Shown in pieces: positions 27,570 through 35,248 of a stretch of DNA of 64,000 bases. Within the stretch, counting starts at the first letter, position 1; every line of letters starts with the position of its first letter. The stretch is from Microvirgula aerodenitrificans DSM 15089 (GTDB lineage: Bacteria; Pseudomonadota; Gammaproteobacteria; Burkholderiales; Aquaspirillaceae): positions 97,620-161,619 of the forward strand of contig NZ_JHVK01000009.1 in the NCBI RefSeq assembly GCF_000620105.1, given 5' to 3'. The position numbers and the translations under genes were made by a program. The notes beneath the pieces were generated by a model. The model was given only the letters and a program-made list of their open reading frames with translations, was not told the origin of the DNA and did not search any database.

Positions 27570-28093
27570 TGCAATACGCATTTTTTGATCTGAATGGCCG
27601 GGTGGCAGAAGCCCATAATGACGACACGGTTGGCACGCTGCCGGATGGGGCATTCGAGCTGGATGCGGATCAGTGGCGGCGACGATTCGATCTGCGGCTG
27701 GCCGGTGGGCAATTGATCGATGATCCGCTCCGGCCTGTCCTACCGCCGATCGAAGCCTTGCAGGCCCGTGCTTCAGCCCTGCTGTCGGTGTGGGAACAGA
27801 GGGGGCGCGATGCGGGCATCGATCATGCCGGGCAGCACTGGCTGACCACGGCCGATGCGCTGCAGGACTTGCGCGATGTGCTGCTGGCCGGGGCTGTGCC
27901 TGGCGGGGTATGGGTGACTGCTGCCCGGCAGGCCGTCCCCATGACGCTCGCGGAGCTGCAGATGCTGTGGCAGGCAATCACTGCACGCGTGGCGTTGGTC
28001 AGGCAGCAGCGGCTGGCCATGGAAAGGGAAGTCGCAGAGATGGATGCTGAACAGCTGGCGGCATTTTCGCCAGTGCGGGATCACGACCAGTAA
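27569..28093 (+). CDS. tail-fibre assembly-like protein
   Basis: A 174-residue protein that starts at the last base of the fibre stop codon (TAATG). MQYAFFDLNGRVAEAHNDDT at the N-terminus and WLTTADALQDLRDVLLAGAV, VPMTLAELQMLWQAITARVA in the helical C-terminal half are the layout of small fibre-assembly or DUF4376-type proteins encoded right after phage fibre genes. It probably acts as a chaperone for the fibre. Family assignment is by context and general pattern rather than a firm motif. Confidence 0.65.
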   Translation: MQYAFFDLNGRVAEAHNDDTVGTLPDGAFELDADQWRRRFDLRLAGGQLIDDPLRPVLPPIEALQARASALLSVWEQRGRDAGIDHAGQHWLTTADALQDLRDVLLAGAVPGGVWVTAARQAVPMTLAELQMLWQAITARVALVRQQRLAMEREVAEMDAEQLAAFSPVRDHDQ

Positions 28094-28130
28094 GGCGGAG
28101 GGAGGTGCGAAGCTCTTGGTTCGTTGCCTC

Positions 28131-29174
28131 CTAATACCCCCACGCCCGGGCCAGATCGGTAAACCGGTCGTCCCTGGCTCGCAGTTCGGCCACTTCGGCC
28201 ACCTCGTAGCCGGGTTCCAGGCAGCTGCGTTCGGTAAATGACCCGTCCCGGTCGAGCCAGGCAACGTACGGATGCGAGATATGCTCGCTTCGTCGCACCA
28301 CGATGGCCAGTTGCCTGTTGGCCAGCCGGACAAACATCCCCGGCGGATAGAACCCCAGCGTCTTGATCAGCGCCGCGTTCAGTCGCGCGTCGTCAGGATC
28401 GTCGCACTGGAAGAACAGCTCGCGCAGCACATGGTCGGTGGACATGGCCCGCCGTGCTCCGCGGGGACTGAGCTTTGCCATCACTTCGTCCACCAGTTGC
28501 AACTGGTGCGCCAGCGGCTCGACCTCGTTGCCGCGCAGATGGAACGGATAACCGGTGCCATCCGGCCGTTCATGCTGTTGCTGGACCAGCGCATGCCAGT
28601 CGTCGTCGTCGACCCCCATTTCCGACAGCCAGGCGCTGGACAGCAGCGGGTGCAGGTGCAGCTCCCGCTGCTGTCCGCTGCTCAGTGGTACTGACTGACT
28701 GCCGAGTGCATCCTGAAAGGCCCATATCGCCACATTCATGCTCAGGGCGGCACACAGCAGTGTCTGATGCTGCTGGTCGTCCCGTGGTACCAGCTGGCGC
28801 AGCGCCGCCAGTACCGTGGCGGTCTGCAGGGCGCGTGCTGCCGTGTAGGGCTTGAGCGGCAGCTGCATGGCCGCAGCCAGACAGGCATCGGTCGACCGGG
28901 TGACCCAGTTGTCCAGTGCCAGCGCGATATTGCGGATCTGGGCCGTGAAATTTTCGGCAAAGGGTGCGCACCGGTACAACCCGGCCAGGCGGTGTGCCGC
29001 GCTGTCGAACCAGATGAAGGGGTTTCCCGCATCCAGCCCGGCCAGGCGCGGCATCGGGCCGATCGCTGCCGTGCGCAGTGCCTGCAACTGTGCCTGCGGC
29101 AGGGCATAGCGGTTCAAGCCGGATTCGACGATCCGATTCTGGGTAAACAGGTCGCTGGCTAATGTCGAGGGCAT
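28131..29174 (-). CDS. degenerate HD-GYP domain protein
   Basis: A 347-residue protein (ATG 29174; an upstream TTG at 29207 would add 11 residues). The second half carries the GYP half of the HD-GYP domain, QQHERPDGTGYPFHLRGNEV then LAHQLQLVDEVMAKLSPRGA, but where HD-GYP enzymes have H-D-x-G-K the sequence reads CAALSMNVAIWAF, with no HD pair. It may therefore bind but not hydrolyse cyclic di-GMP. The first 150 residues are helical and unrecognised. The gene is convergent with the fibre-assembly gene. Confidence 0.7.
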   Translation of the reverse strand: MPSTLASDLFTQNRIVESGLNRYALPQAQLQALRTAAIGPMPRLAGLDAGNPFIWFDSAAHRLAGLYRCAPFAENFTAQIRNIALALDNWVTRSTDACLAAAMQLPLKPYTAARALQTATVLAALRQLVPRDDQQHQTLLCAALSMNVAIWAFQDALGSQSVPLSSGQQRELHLHPLLSSAWLSEMGVDDDDWHALVQQQHERPDGTGYPFHLRGNEVEPLAHQLQLVDEVMAKLSPRGARRAMSTDHVLRELFFQCDDPDDARLNAALIKTLGFYPPGMFVRLANRQLAIVVRRSEHISHPYVAWLDRDGSFTERSCLEPGYEVAEVAELRARDDRFTDLARAWGY

Positions 29175-29347
29175 CTGCGGTGGGCCCAGTGATCGGTGGA
29201 TGAGCAAGTGTAGAGGAATGCGTGGCGCCTTTGGTGAAGAATCTGGCCGGCATGACTGCTGTACGGCAAGTCAATTGGTCAATTGAGCAGGATTAAAATG
29301 CATATTCATATGCAATACCATGCAAAGCGGATATTAAAAAGTAGAAA

Positions 29348-29914
29348 ATGGAAAAATATTATATTGCTGCCGTTTTCGGCAGCATTTCAATGCTCGTTTC
29401 TGGCTGTCAGTCGGCAAACATGCGCCCGGGTGAGCATGTCAAACTGGAAGATCTCTCAGATGCCGGGATTGTGGTGGTGGGGATGAATTCCCCGTTGCCC
29501 AGCCGTTGGGGCAAATGGGCTTATTCTGATGGAAAAGTGAATGCGATTGTTGGGAGCGCGTTCTTTTCCACGACCAATGTCAGCCCGCCAAGTAATGGCT
29601 TTATTGTAATGAAGGTTGGCAGCACGTCGGCAGGAACGCGATTTGGACCGAGTGTTTTCAGTTATGTGGGCAACAAATATTTCAAGTACTGTTCAGGCAT
29701 GAGACTGCCTTCGCTGGAAGTGAAGGCAGGGGAAGTAATCTATGGTGGAAATATCAATGCCAACATGAAGGGAGAGTCGCTGTTCCTGAATTACGATTAT
29801 GACTTTGACGCAGCCAGAAAATTCATCGCGCAATACTATCCTGACTTGTCAAGCAAATTGCAGGAAAAGCGCTTCAGCCTGTGCCGGATTGGCAGCCTGC
29901 CAAACTGCTATTGA
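29348..29914 (+). CDS. hypothetical lipoprotein in a lower-GC region
   Basis: A 188-residue protein with lipobox LVSGC near residue 20. The mature part has beta-strand-like stretches (AGIVVVGMNSPLPSRWGKWA, SNGFIVMKVGSTSAGTRFGP) and three Cys near the end. Base composition is clearly more AT-rich than flanking genes, with A- or T-ending codons common, a sign of recent transfer. No family recognised. Its end overlaps the convergent zinc-ribbon gene by seven bases. Confidence 0.65.
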   Translation: MEKYYIAAVFGSISMLVSGCQSANMRPGEHVKLEDLSDAGIVVVGMNSPLPSRWGKWAYSDGKVNAIVGSAFFSTTNVSPPSNGFIVMKVGSTSAGTRFGPSVFSYVGNKYFKYCSGMRLPSLEVKAGEVIYGGNINANMKGESLFLNYDYDFDAARKFIAQYYPDLSSKLQEKRFSLCRIGSLPNCY

Positions 29915-30138
29915 TCTTGATGCCACGGTCGGGATTGTCCTGCTTGCCTCGCCGCCATCCTGGCAACATGAGCACGCAGCCGCTCCAGGATGCGCGGGCT
30001 GATATCTTCCCGCAGTGCAATCTGCTGCGAACAGGCCGGGCAGGTGATGCCTTCTTCGAGCAGGCGTTTCATCGTCATTTCCATTTTCGTGCCGCAGGTC
30101 GGGCAGGCGAAATTTGGTGTCGATGTCTCGGTTTTCAT
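29908..30138 (-). CDS. small zinc-ribbon protein
   Basis: A 76-residue protein with two CxxC knuckles, FACPTCGTKMEMTMKRL and GITCPACSQQIALRED, that would bind one zinc ion, followed by a basic helical tail (RILERLRAHVARMAARQ). GGGGAAGG precedes the ATG. Such proteins are usually nucleic-acid- or protein-binding adaptors. Partner unknown. Confidence 0.7.
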   Translation of the reverse strand: MKTETSTPNFACPTCGTKMEMTMKRLLEEGITCPACSQQIALREDISPRILERLRAHVARMAARQAGQSRPWHQDQ

Positions 30139-30251
30139 GACCTTCCCCGTTTATGGATGGCTTTTACCAGAACGGGAGCATAACGGCAGGGCAAGGTCGC
30201 GCCCATTCGTAGTTATACGGATGGCGTGAACTGGTTCATACGCTTAATGGT

Positions 30252-30275
30252 CTTGTCATAAATTAATATGACAAG
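30252..30275. promoter_or_regulatory. AT-rich perfect inverted repeat
   Basis: Arms CTTGTCATA and TATGACAAG with a six-base AT spacer, 114 bases upstream of the minus-strand zinc-ribbon gene. It looks like a dimeric repressor site. On the minus strand TTGTCA could also be a -35 box. Confidence 0.45.
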
Positions 30276-30342
30276 TGCAAAGCCAGGGCCGGGCAAAAGC
30301 GCCACCGCCCATCGGAGGGGCAGATGCCCGGGCTTTCCACCC

Positions 30343-30407
30343 GCTACCGTGGGATCTCAGCACCGGTAGCGCCGATCTCCTCTCAAATTGCGCTACCGGA
30401 TTTTTTT
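30343..30407 (+). terminator. nested alternative hairpins ending in a T-run
   Basis: CCGGTAGCGC (30363-30372) pairs with GCGCTACCGG (30390-30399), followed by ATTTTTTT: an intrinsic terminator with a 17-base loop. The left arm can instead pair with GCTACCG at 30343-30349. No plus-strand gene lies close upstream, so it may end a small RNA. Confidence 0.45.
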
Positions 30408-30482
30408 GCCGGAATCCGCTCATGGGCCGTTCATCCTCAAAACTCCCGTGCTGCATTCCGGCTGCGACAAAATCCGGCCGTG

Positions 30483-30869
30483 TTATATCGGGTCGTGACA
30501 GACGGCCTCGATATTGTGGCCATCCGGATCAAGAACGAATGCGCCGTAATAGTCCGGGTGGTAGTGGGGGCGCAAGCCGGGTGCCCCGTTGTCACGCCCA
30601 CCCGCCGCAACGGCTGCCGCGTAAAAGTCATCGACTTCCGCTCGCGAACGGGCACGGAATGCAATGTGAACGGGCGGGGTGTTGGGCGTCCCCTGGCTGA
30701 TCCAGAAATCGGGCTTCGGCGGTTCACCGAAACCTGCCACGTCAGTGTGACCCGTGACCGCGGCGGGCAGCTCGACAAGCAGTCGATAGCCAATGGTGGC
30801 CAGCGCGGCGGTGTAAAACGCCTTGCTGGTCTTGAAATCGCTGGAAACGATACCGGTGTGGTCGATCAT
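30483..30869 (-). CDS. VOC superfamily protein (glyoxalase-like)
   Basis: A 128-residue VOC protein: IDHTGIVSSDFKTSKAFYTA at the start with metal-type His3, then PVHIAFRARSRAEVDDFYAA, and HYHPDYYGAFVLDPDGHNIE at the end with the usual Glu. The full set of metal ligands (His, His, Glu) seems present, unlike the VOC protein at 7293. Similar proteins are often annotated as lactoylglutathione lyase-like, but the substrate is unknown. GGAG precedes the ATG. Confidence 0.88.
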   Translation of the reverse strand: MIDHTGIVSSDFKTSKAFYTAALATIGYRLLVELPAAVTGHTDVAGFGEPPKPDFWISQGTPNTPPVHIAFRARSRAEVDDFYAAAVAAGGRDNGAPGLRPHYHPDYYGAFVLDPDGHNIEAVCHDPI

Positions 30870-31033
30870 GTTTTCTCCATCGGGTCAACGACAAGCGTTC
30901 AGGTGGGACGGGATGTCTGCGGCGGAGCATGCCTGATAGCGGCGAGACAGGTCAATGTCATATTGAATTGGTGGGCAGATGAGCTATCGTTAAATGACAT
31001 TTGAATTCCTGTCTGAGAACCTGGACCAGAAAA

Positions 31034-31471
31034 ATGCCCCAACTGCTTGTCAAACCAGGTCGTTATCTCATGGCGGCCGACCCCGTCTGTGGCACCAACG
31101 GACTGGCGCCGTGCATCGGCGTCGCAATCTATCATGGCAAATGGTTTATTGCGCACATCGAAAGCAGGGCAACCGTCAAGACCAGAAAAGACCCTGTGTG
31201 GGCACGGGTTGCCACTTGCACCAGGAATCGACTGCAGCAATTGCTTGGCCCCTGTGGGGCACAGAATGTGCATGTCATTGGCAATTTCGGGGACTTCTCT
31301 TCAATAGCCATTCGCGATGGCATCGCAGCGTGGGTGAATGGAACTGTCGCCATTACTTGCGATGCCTGGGATGGTTTTGAAATAGGCGCGAACGGCACAT
31401 TCCGCAGTCTCACCTACGAGGAAAACAATACCGACGGTGACGGCGCGTTCAGCATTCCTGCCAATCTGTAA
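31034..31471 (+). CDS. hypothetical protein
   Basis: A 145-residue protein, MPQLLVKPGRYLMAADPVCG, with CIGVAIYHGKWFIAHIESRA and AQNVHVIGNFGDFSSIAIRD. The pattern of a Cys followed by a short hydrophobic strand and later His-x-x-x-N-F-G is faintly like CheD-type deamidase folds, but I do not regard this as an assignment. No signal peptide. Lower GC than the flanks. The start is chosen at the ATG at 31034; TTG at 31001 is possible. Confidence 0.5.
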   Translation: MPQLLVKPGRYLMAADPVCGTNGLAPCIGVAIYHGKWFIAHIESRATVKTRKDPVWARVATCTRNRLQQLLGPCGAQNVHVIGNFGDFSSIAIRDGIAAWVNGTVAITCDAWDGFEIGANGTFRSLTYEENNTDGDGAFSIPANL

Positions 31472-31818
31472 TGACTGAAGCAGAGGCTTGTGTCAGTCAC
31501 GCAAGGCGACGCAGGCCACATCGCCTGAAAATCGAATGAGAGCGGGGGGCTGGCACGGGTGGCGGATCGAAAGCAGGCATGTGGTGCCCTTGATTCGCAT
31601 GTCTTTGAAATTCATGCCGTGACAATGCGTCAGCATTGTGCAGGTCCGTTGGCTGCAGACTGCCAGTAGCCGGGGTAGAACACTCTGCCAGCTGGGCCAG
31701 GGAGCAAAGGGTTATTGGTCGCATGGGCATCAATTTTTGCTGACATTGGGTACGTGTTTGTCATAATCTGGTGTCTTCACCATTGCGCAGAAGGGCATGC
31801 CCCGTGCTCCCCTGGATC
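31472..31818. other. intergenic gap (347 bp), nothing clear
   Basis: It must hold the promoter of the lipoprotein gene at 31819. The only frame across it is minus-strand, with low-quality sequence and no ribosome site. Confidence 0.4.
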
Positions 31819-33003
31819 ATGAAGCTGAAACGTGTGGCGAGCGCCCTTGCCGCTACCCTGCCAGTGCTGTTGGCAGCAGGATGCGCAGCAGATGATGGCA
31901 TGCGCATCGTGAAGACCGCGAAGATGGGAGGGTTCGCCGGGTATACGGTCAACGAGATCGTGGCCATGCCCGACCAGGGTTTCGTGCTGGCCGGACAGCG
32001 CAGTCAGCGAGGCTGGGCCAGCAAGGTGGATGCCGATGGTCGCGAGCTGTGGCGCTATGTCGAGCCTGACTATGGCATCGACCGCCCACATGGCCGGATT
32101 TGTGGCGCAGTCGCGGGCGAAAACGGCAGTGTCTGGCTTTGCGGAGCACCTATTTATCCCCCGACCAGGACAGAATTCCGACAACCTGCCGGCTTGACGC
32201 ATATCGATGCATCCGGAAAGGTGCTTGCGGAGCTTCGCCTGACACCAGAGAGCTTGTCTGCCCCATTCAGATCGTTCTTTGCCCGCTGTGTGGACTGGAA
32301 TGGTGGCATCGTCGTAGTCGGGGAAGTCAACATGGGGCTGCCGGCATCGAGGACAGGTCCATCATATTACTGGATCCTGTTTATGGACAAGCAGGGCCAC
32401 AAGCAGTGGGAAGAACTGCAGCCCTATCACTTGGGGAATCTGGATATTTTTTTGCAGGCCGCCGTTGCCAATGACGGTGATCTGATTATCACGGCAACGG
32501 ATCCGAACAAAGGTGAAACGGAAGTTACACGGATCGGTCCTTCCGGCAAGTTGGTTGCACAACGTACCTGGCCTGGCCTATGGAAATGGATTCATGCTCT
32601 GGGAAAGCCAATGGGGCCCCGTTGGATAAAAGAGCCTGGCAGCATATCCGTCAATGCGCTGAGGACAGCCAGCCGGCAGCTTGAGCCAAAAGATTTCAAG
32701 CCTATTAACGCCGTTGATGAAGGCTATCGAGCCACCGCTATATATGCCAATGACCGTTCTGTCTGGTTGTTCAACATGCGGCGATCTCTATTTGGTTATC
32801 AGGCACATATTTCCCAGTTGAAGAACAGTGAAAATTACCGTGAACTGAAGCTTAGCAAACCTGAGGTAACCTGGATTGACACGGCAGTCCCCACAAAAAA
32901 TGCGGGAGAATTTTTAGTTGCGGGAGCATTGAATGCAATGGTTCCTGACAATCGGAACCATGCTATTGGCCTGTTCTGGATTCAAACTCAATCTAAAAAA
33001 TAG
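31819..33003 (+). CDS. hypothetical lipoprotein, beta-propeller-like
   Basis: A 394-residue lipoprotein (lipobox LAAGC at about residue 20). The mature protein has repeated strands of the form VNEIVAMPDQGFVLAGQRSQ, RICGAVAGENGSVWLCGAPI, GGIVVVGEVN and AVANDGDLIITATDPNKGET, each with a V-x-x-x-D-G-x-x-V/L-x-G pattern typical of PQQ- or SBBP-like propeller blades. No catalytic motif seen. The 3' half is AT-richer than the 5' half. A surface binding or recognition role is possible; function unknown. Confidence 0.65.
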   Translation: MKLKRVASALAATLPVLLAAGCAADDGMRIVKTAKMGGFAGYTVNEIVAMPDQGFVLAGQRSQRGWASKVDADGRELWRYVEPDYGIDRPHGRICGAVAGENGSVWLCGAPIYPPTRTEFRQPAGLTHIDASGKVLAELRLTPESLSAPFRSFFARCVDWNGGIVVVGEVNMGLPASRTGPSYYWILFMDKQGHKQWEELQPYHLGNLDIFLQAAVANDGDLIITATDPNKGETEVTRIGPSGKLVAQRTWPGLWKWIHALGKPMGPRWIKEPGSISVNALRTASRQLEPKDFKPINAVDEGYRATAIYANDRSVWLFNMRRSLFGYQAHISQLKNSENYRELKLSKPEVTWIDTAVPTKNAGEFLVAGALNAMVPDNRNHAIGLFWIQTQSKK

Positions 33004-33144
33004 GGAATTTCATTACTGGCCACGTTTTGACCTTCCCCCTGCAGGCATGCCAGGCATACGTCATGCATGAACCTCGTCCAGCAGGCTCTAATGGAAGCCA
33101 GGCGCAAATGGCAGGCTGCGTGGCATATCAGAAGGTGAGAAAAC

Positions 33145-33173
33145 AAAAAAGCCCTGAAAAATCAGGGCTTTTT
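33145..33173. terminator. intrinsic terminator of tRNA-Ser
   Basis: Arms AAGCCCTGA and TCAGGGCTT with A- and T-runs on either side, so it works both ways. It is 11 bases past the 3' end of the minus-strand tRNA and also downstream of the plus-strand lipoprotein gene. Confidence 0.85.
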
Positions 33174-33183
33174 CGCTGTGCTC

Positions 33184-33273
<90 letters not shown>

Positions 33274-33329
33274 GGGGAAGGCGCCGCAGTATACCCGTGG
33301 CGGCGCCGGATCGCCAGTGGCGCGGGGGG

Positions 33330-33770
33330 TTAACGGGCGCTGGCTGGCCAGACAAAGGTCAGGTGGCGGCTGCCTCTGGCCGGAATGGTCACGTTCTGGC
33401 TGCGGGCTGCGCCATCCAGCGTGGCCTCGACGCGATAGCTGCCCGGTGGCAGCTTCACCAGCATGAACGGGCCGCTGCTGTTGGCCGCGAACACTTTCTT
33501 GCCCTTGGCGGTGCGGATGGCAATGTCTACGTCGGCAACAAACACGCCGCCGGTGCGGGACGCCTGTGCCAGTTCGATGGTCAGGGGATAGTGGCGGGCC
33601 GCGGCCTTGATGGCGGCAACTTCGTCACTGCCGATACCGCCGCTGATATAGGCGATATTGTCAGCCTGCTGTACCGGCGGCAGGGCGCCGTCGTCGGCCA
33701 GCGCAGTGGCTGACAGCAGGGAGCCGGCCACAAGGGCGGCGAGAAGCGATTTGCTAGTGGATTTCATCAT
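33330..33770 (-). CDS. secreted hypothetical protein with carboxypeptidase-regulatory-like fold
   Basis: A 146-residue exported protein, signal peptide ending ALA. The C-terminal 70 residues (VDIAIRTAKGKKVFAANSSG, PFMLVKLPPGSYRVEATLDG) have the G-P-F-x-x-x-x-L-P-x-G-x-Y-x-V-x-A pattern of carboxypeptidase-regulatory-like beta sandwiches. The preceding part, ISGGIGSDEVAAIKAAARHY, is typical of a small periplasmic group seen in betaproteobacteria. AAGGA lies upstream of a double ATG. Molecular role unknown. Confidence 0.75.
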   Translation of the reverse strand: MMKSTSKSLLAALVAGSLLSATALADDGALPPVQQADNIAYISGGIGSDEVAAIKAAARHYPLTIELAQASRTGGVFVADVDIAIRTAKGKKVFAANSSGPFMLVKLPPGSYRVEATLDGAARSQNVTIPARGSRHLTFVWPASAR

Positions 33771-33936
33771 GCGTAGTCCTTTTCATGCGGGGTGATTGGA
33801 CTCGCCGGCGCGGGGGAAGCCATCGGCTTCGCGACCGGCACAAACTGGCCGGGGGCCGGACCATGCATGCAATGCGGGGAAGCGGTCCGTGACACCCGGG
33901 CACGTAGACACTACATGGAGACGGCAGGGGCCGATC

Positions 33937-34809
33937 TCAAGCCCTGACCGGTATCCGGTCGCGATCGCCGAAGCGCAGGTTCAGCATCAGGGCGGCAAGC
34001 ATGACGGCAGCACCGGCCAGCAGGCGTGGCAGATTGGCGTCGCTGTGCCAGAGCAGCAGGTTGATCAGCAACCCGGCCGGGATGTGCATATTGTTCATGA
34101 TGCCGAGCGTGCCGGCATCAACCAGGCAGGCGCCCTTGTTCCACAGATAAAAGCCCAGCGCCGATGCGCCCAGTCCCATGAACACCAGCACGCCCCATTG
34201 CGTGGCATCGGTCGGCAGCCGGGCCGGATTGCCGAACGCCAGGTACGACGGCAGGGCAACCAGCAGCGCACCGGCAAAGAAGAAGCCGAAGGTGCGGTGC
34301 TGCGGCTGGCCGCTCGGGTAGCGCGCCACCAGGTGCTTGTAGCCGACCTGGCCGGCGGCAAAGGTCAGATTGGCCAGTTGCAGCAGCAGAAAACCGGTGA
34401 GGAAGTGGCCGCTGAGATTGTCGTAGCGGATGATCAGCGAGCCGAGCACGGCGGCGATGGCCGAGGCGGTGGCCCATGGTGAAAAGCGGCGGGCGAGGGC
34501 ATCGTTGATCAGCGTGATGTAGACCGGGGTGAAAATGGTGAACAGCAGCACTTCCGCCACGCTCAGAAAACCGTAAGCACGATACAGCAGCAGATAGGTG
34601 ATGCCGAACTGCATTGCGCCGGCCAGCACGGTGCCGACAATAAAGGGGCGCGGTACGCCGCGCCAGCGCAGAAAGGGCAGAAAAGCCAGCCCGGCCAGCA
34701 GCACGCGGGTCAGCACGGCAAAGTCGCTGTCGACCCGGCCGGCCAGAAACACGCCGATCAGATTGAATGAAACGGCCCAGAGCAGGGTGACGAAAACCAG
34801 ATAGCGCAC
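33937..34809 (-). CDS. EamA/DMT-superfamily transporter
   Basis: A 290-residue inner-membrane protein with ten predicted helices, in two EamA halves. VRYLVFVTLLWAVSFNLIGV is helix one, LTRVLLAGLAFLPFLRWRGV and YLLLYRAYGFLSVAEVLLFT lie in the first half, and LVFMGLGASALGFYLWNKGA and INLLLWHSDANLPRLLAGAA in the second. The start is GTG at 34809 after CGGAG; the longer frame upstream is antisense noise. Likely an exporter of an amino acid or small metabolite. Substrate unknown. Confidence 0.85.
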   Translation of the reverse strand: MRYLVFVTLLWAVSFNLIGVFLAGRVDSDFAVLTRVLLAGLAFLPFLRWRGVPRPFIVGTVLAGAMQFGITYLLLYRAYGFLSVAEVLLFTIFTPVYITLINDALARRFSPWATASAIAAVLGSLIIRYDNLSGHFLTGFLLLQLANLTFAAGQVGYKHLVARYPSGQPQHRTFGFFFAGALLVALPSYLAFGNPARLPTDATQWGVLVFMGLGASALGFYLWNKGACLVDAGTLGIMNNMHIPAGLLINLLLWHSDANLPRLLAGAAVMLAALMLNLRFGDRDRIPVRA

Positions 34810-34838
34810 AGTGGCATTACTCCGAAAAATCAGCCGGA

Positions 34839-35216
34839 TCAACCGTCTGCCGGCGGTGGCAGGCCGCGCTGCCGGTGGGCATCGGCCAGATGTTCGCGCA
34901 GACAGGACGGGCACAGGCAACTGCTGCCGGCATCCGGTGGCAGGACCTGCGGCAGGTCGGCACACCAGCATCCGCCGGCCTGGCCGCCGCTGCCACAGGA
35001 GAAGCCGGCACCGCAGCGCGGGCAGAAGCTGTCCGCCGGCAGCGGTTCGGCAATCAGCCGTGCCCAGACCGCCCGTTGCTGTGCCGGCGTGCTGGTCGAC
35101 CAGGCGGCGATTTCGTCACGGGTGCGCCGGCAACCGAGGCAATAGCGCCCGTCGGCATCGAGCTGGCAGCGCTGTACGCACGGGGACGGCACGGGGTCGG
35201 AAAAAGTGTCAGGCAT
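34839..35216 (-). CDS. DUF1289 domain fused to Cys-rich CWC domain
   Basis: A 125-residue Cys-rich protein. Residues 10-45 (SPCVQRCQLDADGRYCLGCR, RTRDEIAAWS) are the DUF1289 motif; residues 64-115 (DSFCPRCGAGFSCGSGGQAG, CWCADLP, CLCPSCLREHL) match the small Cys-rich CWC domain. These usually occur as separate small proteins in betaproteobacteria. Both are presumed metal-binding, with unknown role. Lies between two transporter genes on the same strand. Confidence 0.82.
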   Translation of the reverse strand: MPDTFSDPVPSPCVQRCQLDADGRYCLGCRRTRDEIAAWSTSTPAQQRAVWARLIAEPLPADSFCPRCGAGFSCGSGGQAGGCWCADLPQVLPPDAGSSCLCPSCLREHLADAHRQRGLPPPADG

Positions 35217-35248
35217 GGCCGGCGGCGTGGAAGGACAAGGCTGCCATT

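Larger units (their letters stand above)
30139..30482. other. intergenic region (344 bp) with operator-like and terminator-like repeats
   Basis: No gene supported. It contains a perfect inverted repeat at 30252-30275 and a pair of mutually exclusive hairpins ending in a T-run at 30343-30407, listed separately. Confidence 0.5.

Noticed and set aside
26163..27977. 604-codon open frame on the minus strand across the tail-fibre genes
   Set aside because: It is antisense to the fibre gene, which has a good ribosome site and collar-domain motifs. The minus product is Arg/Pro/Gln-rich with no family features, as expected for the shadow of a GC-rich gene.
30283..30407. Known riboswitch class
   Set aside because: I compared by eye with cobalamin, TPP, glycine, SAM, cyclic di-GMP and ykkC-type cores and saw no match; only the hairpin competition is kept as an observation.
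31497..31733. 78-codon minus-strand frame
   Set aside because: Low-quality sequence without ribosome site or family signal.
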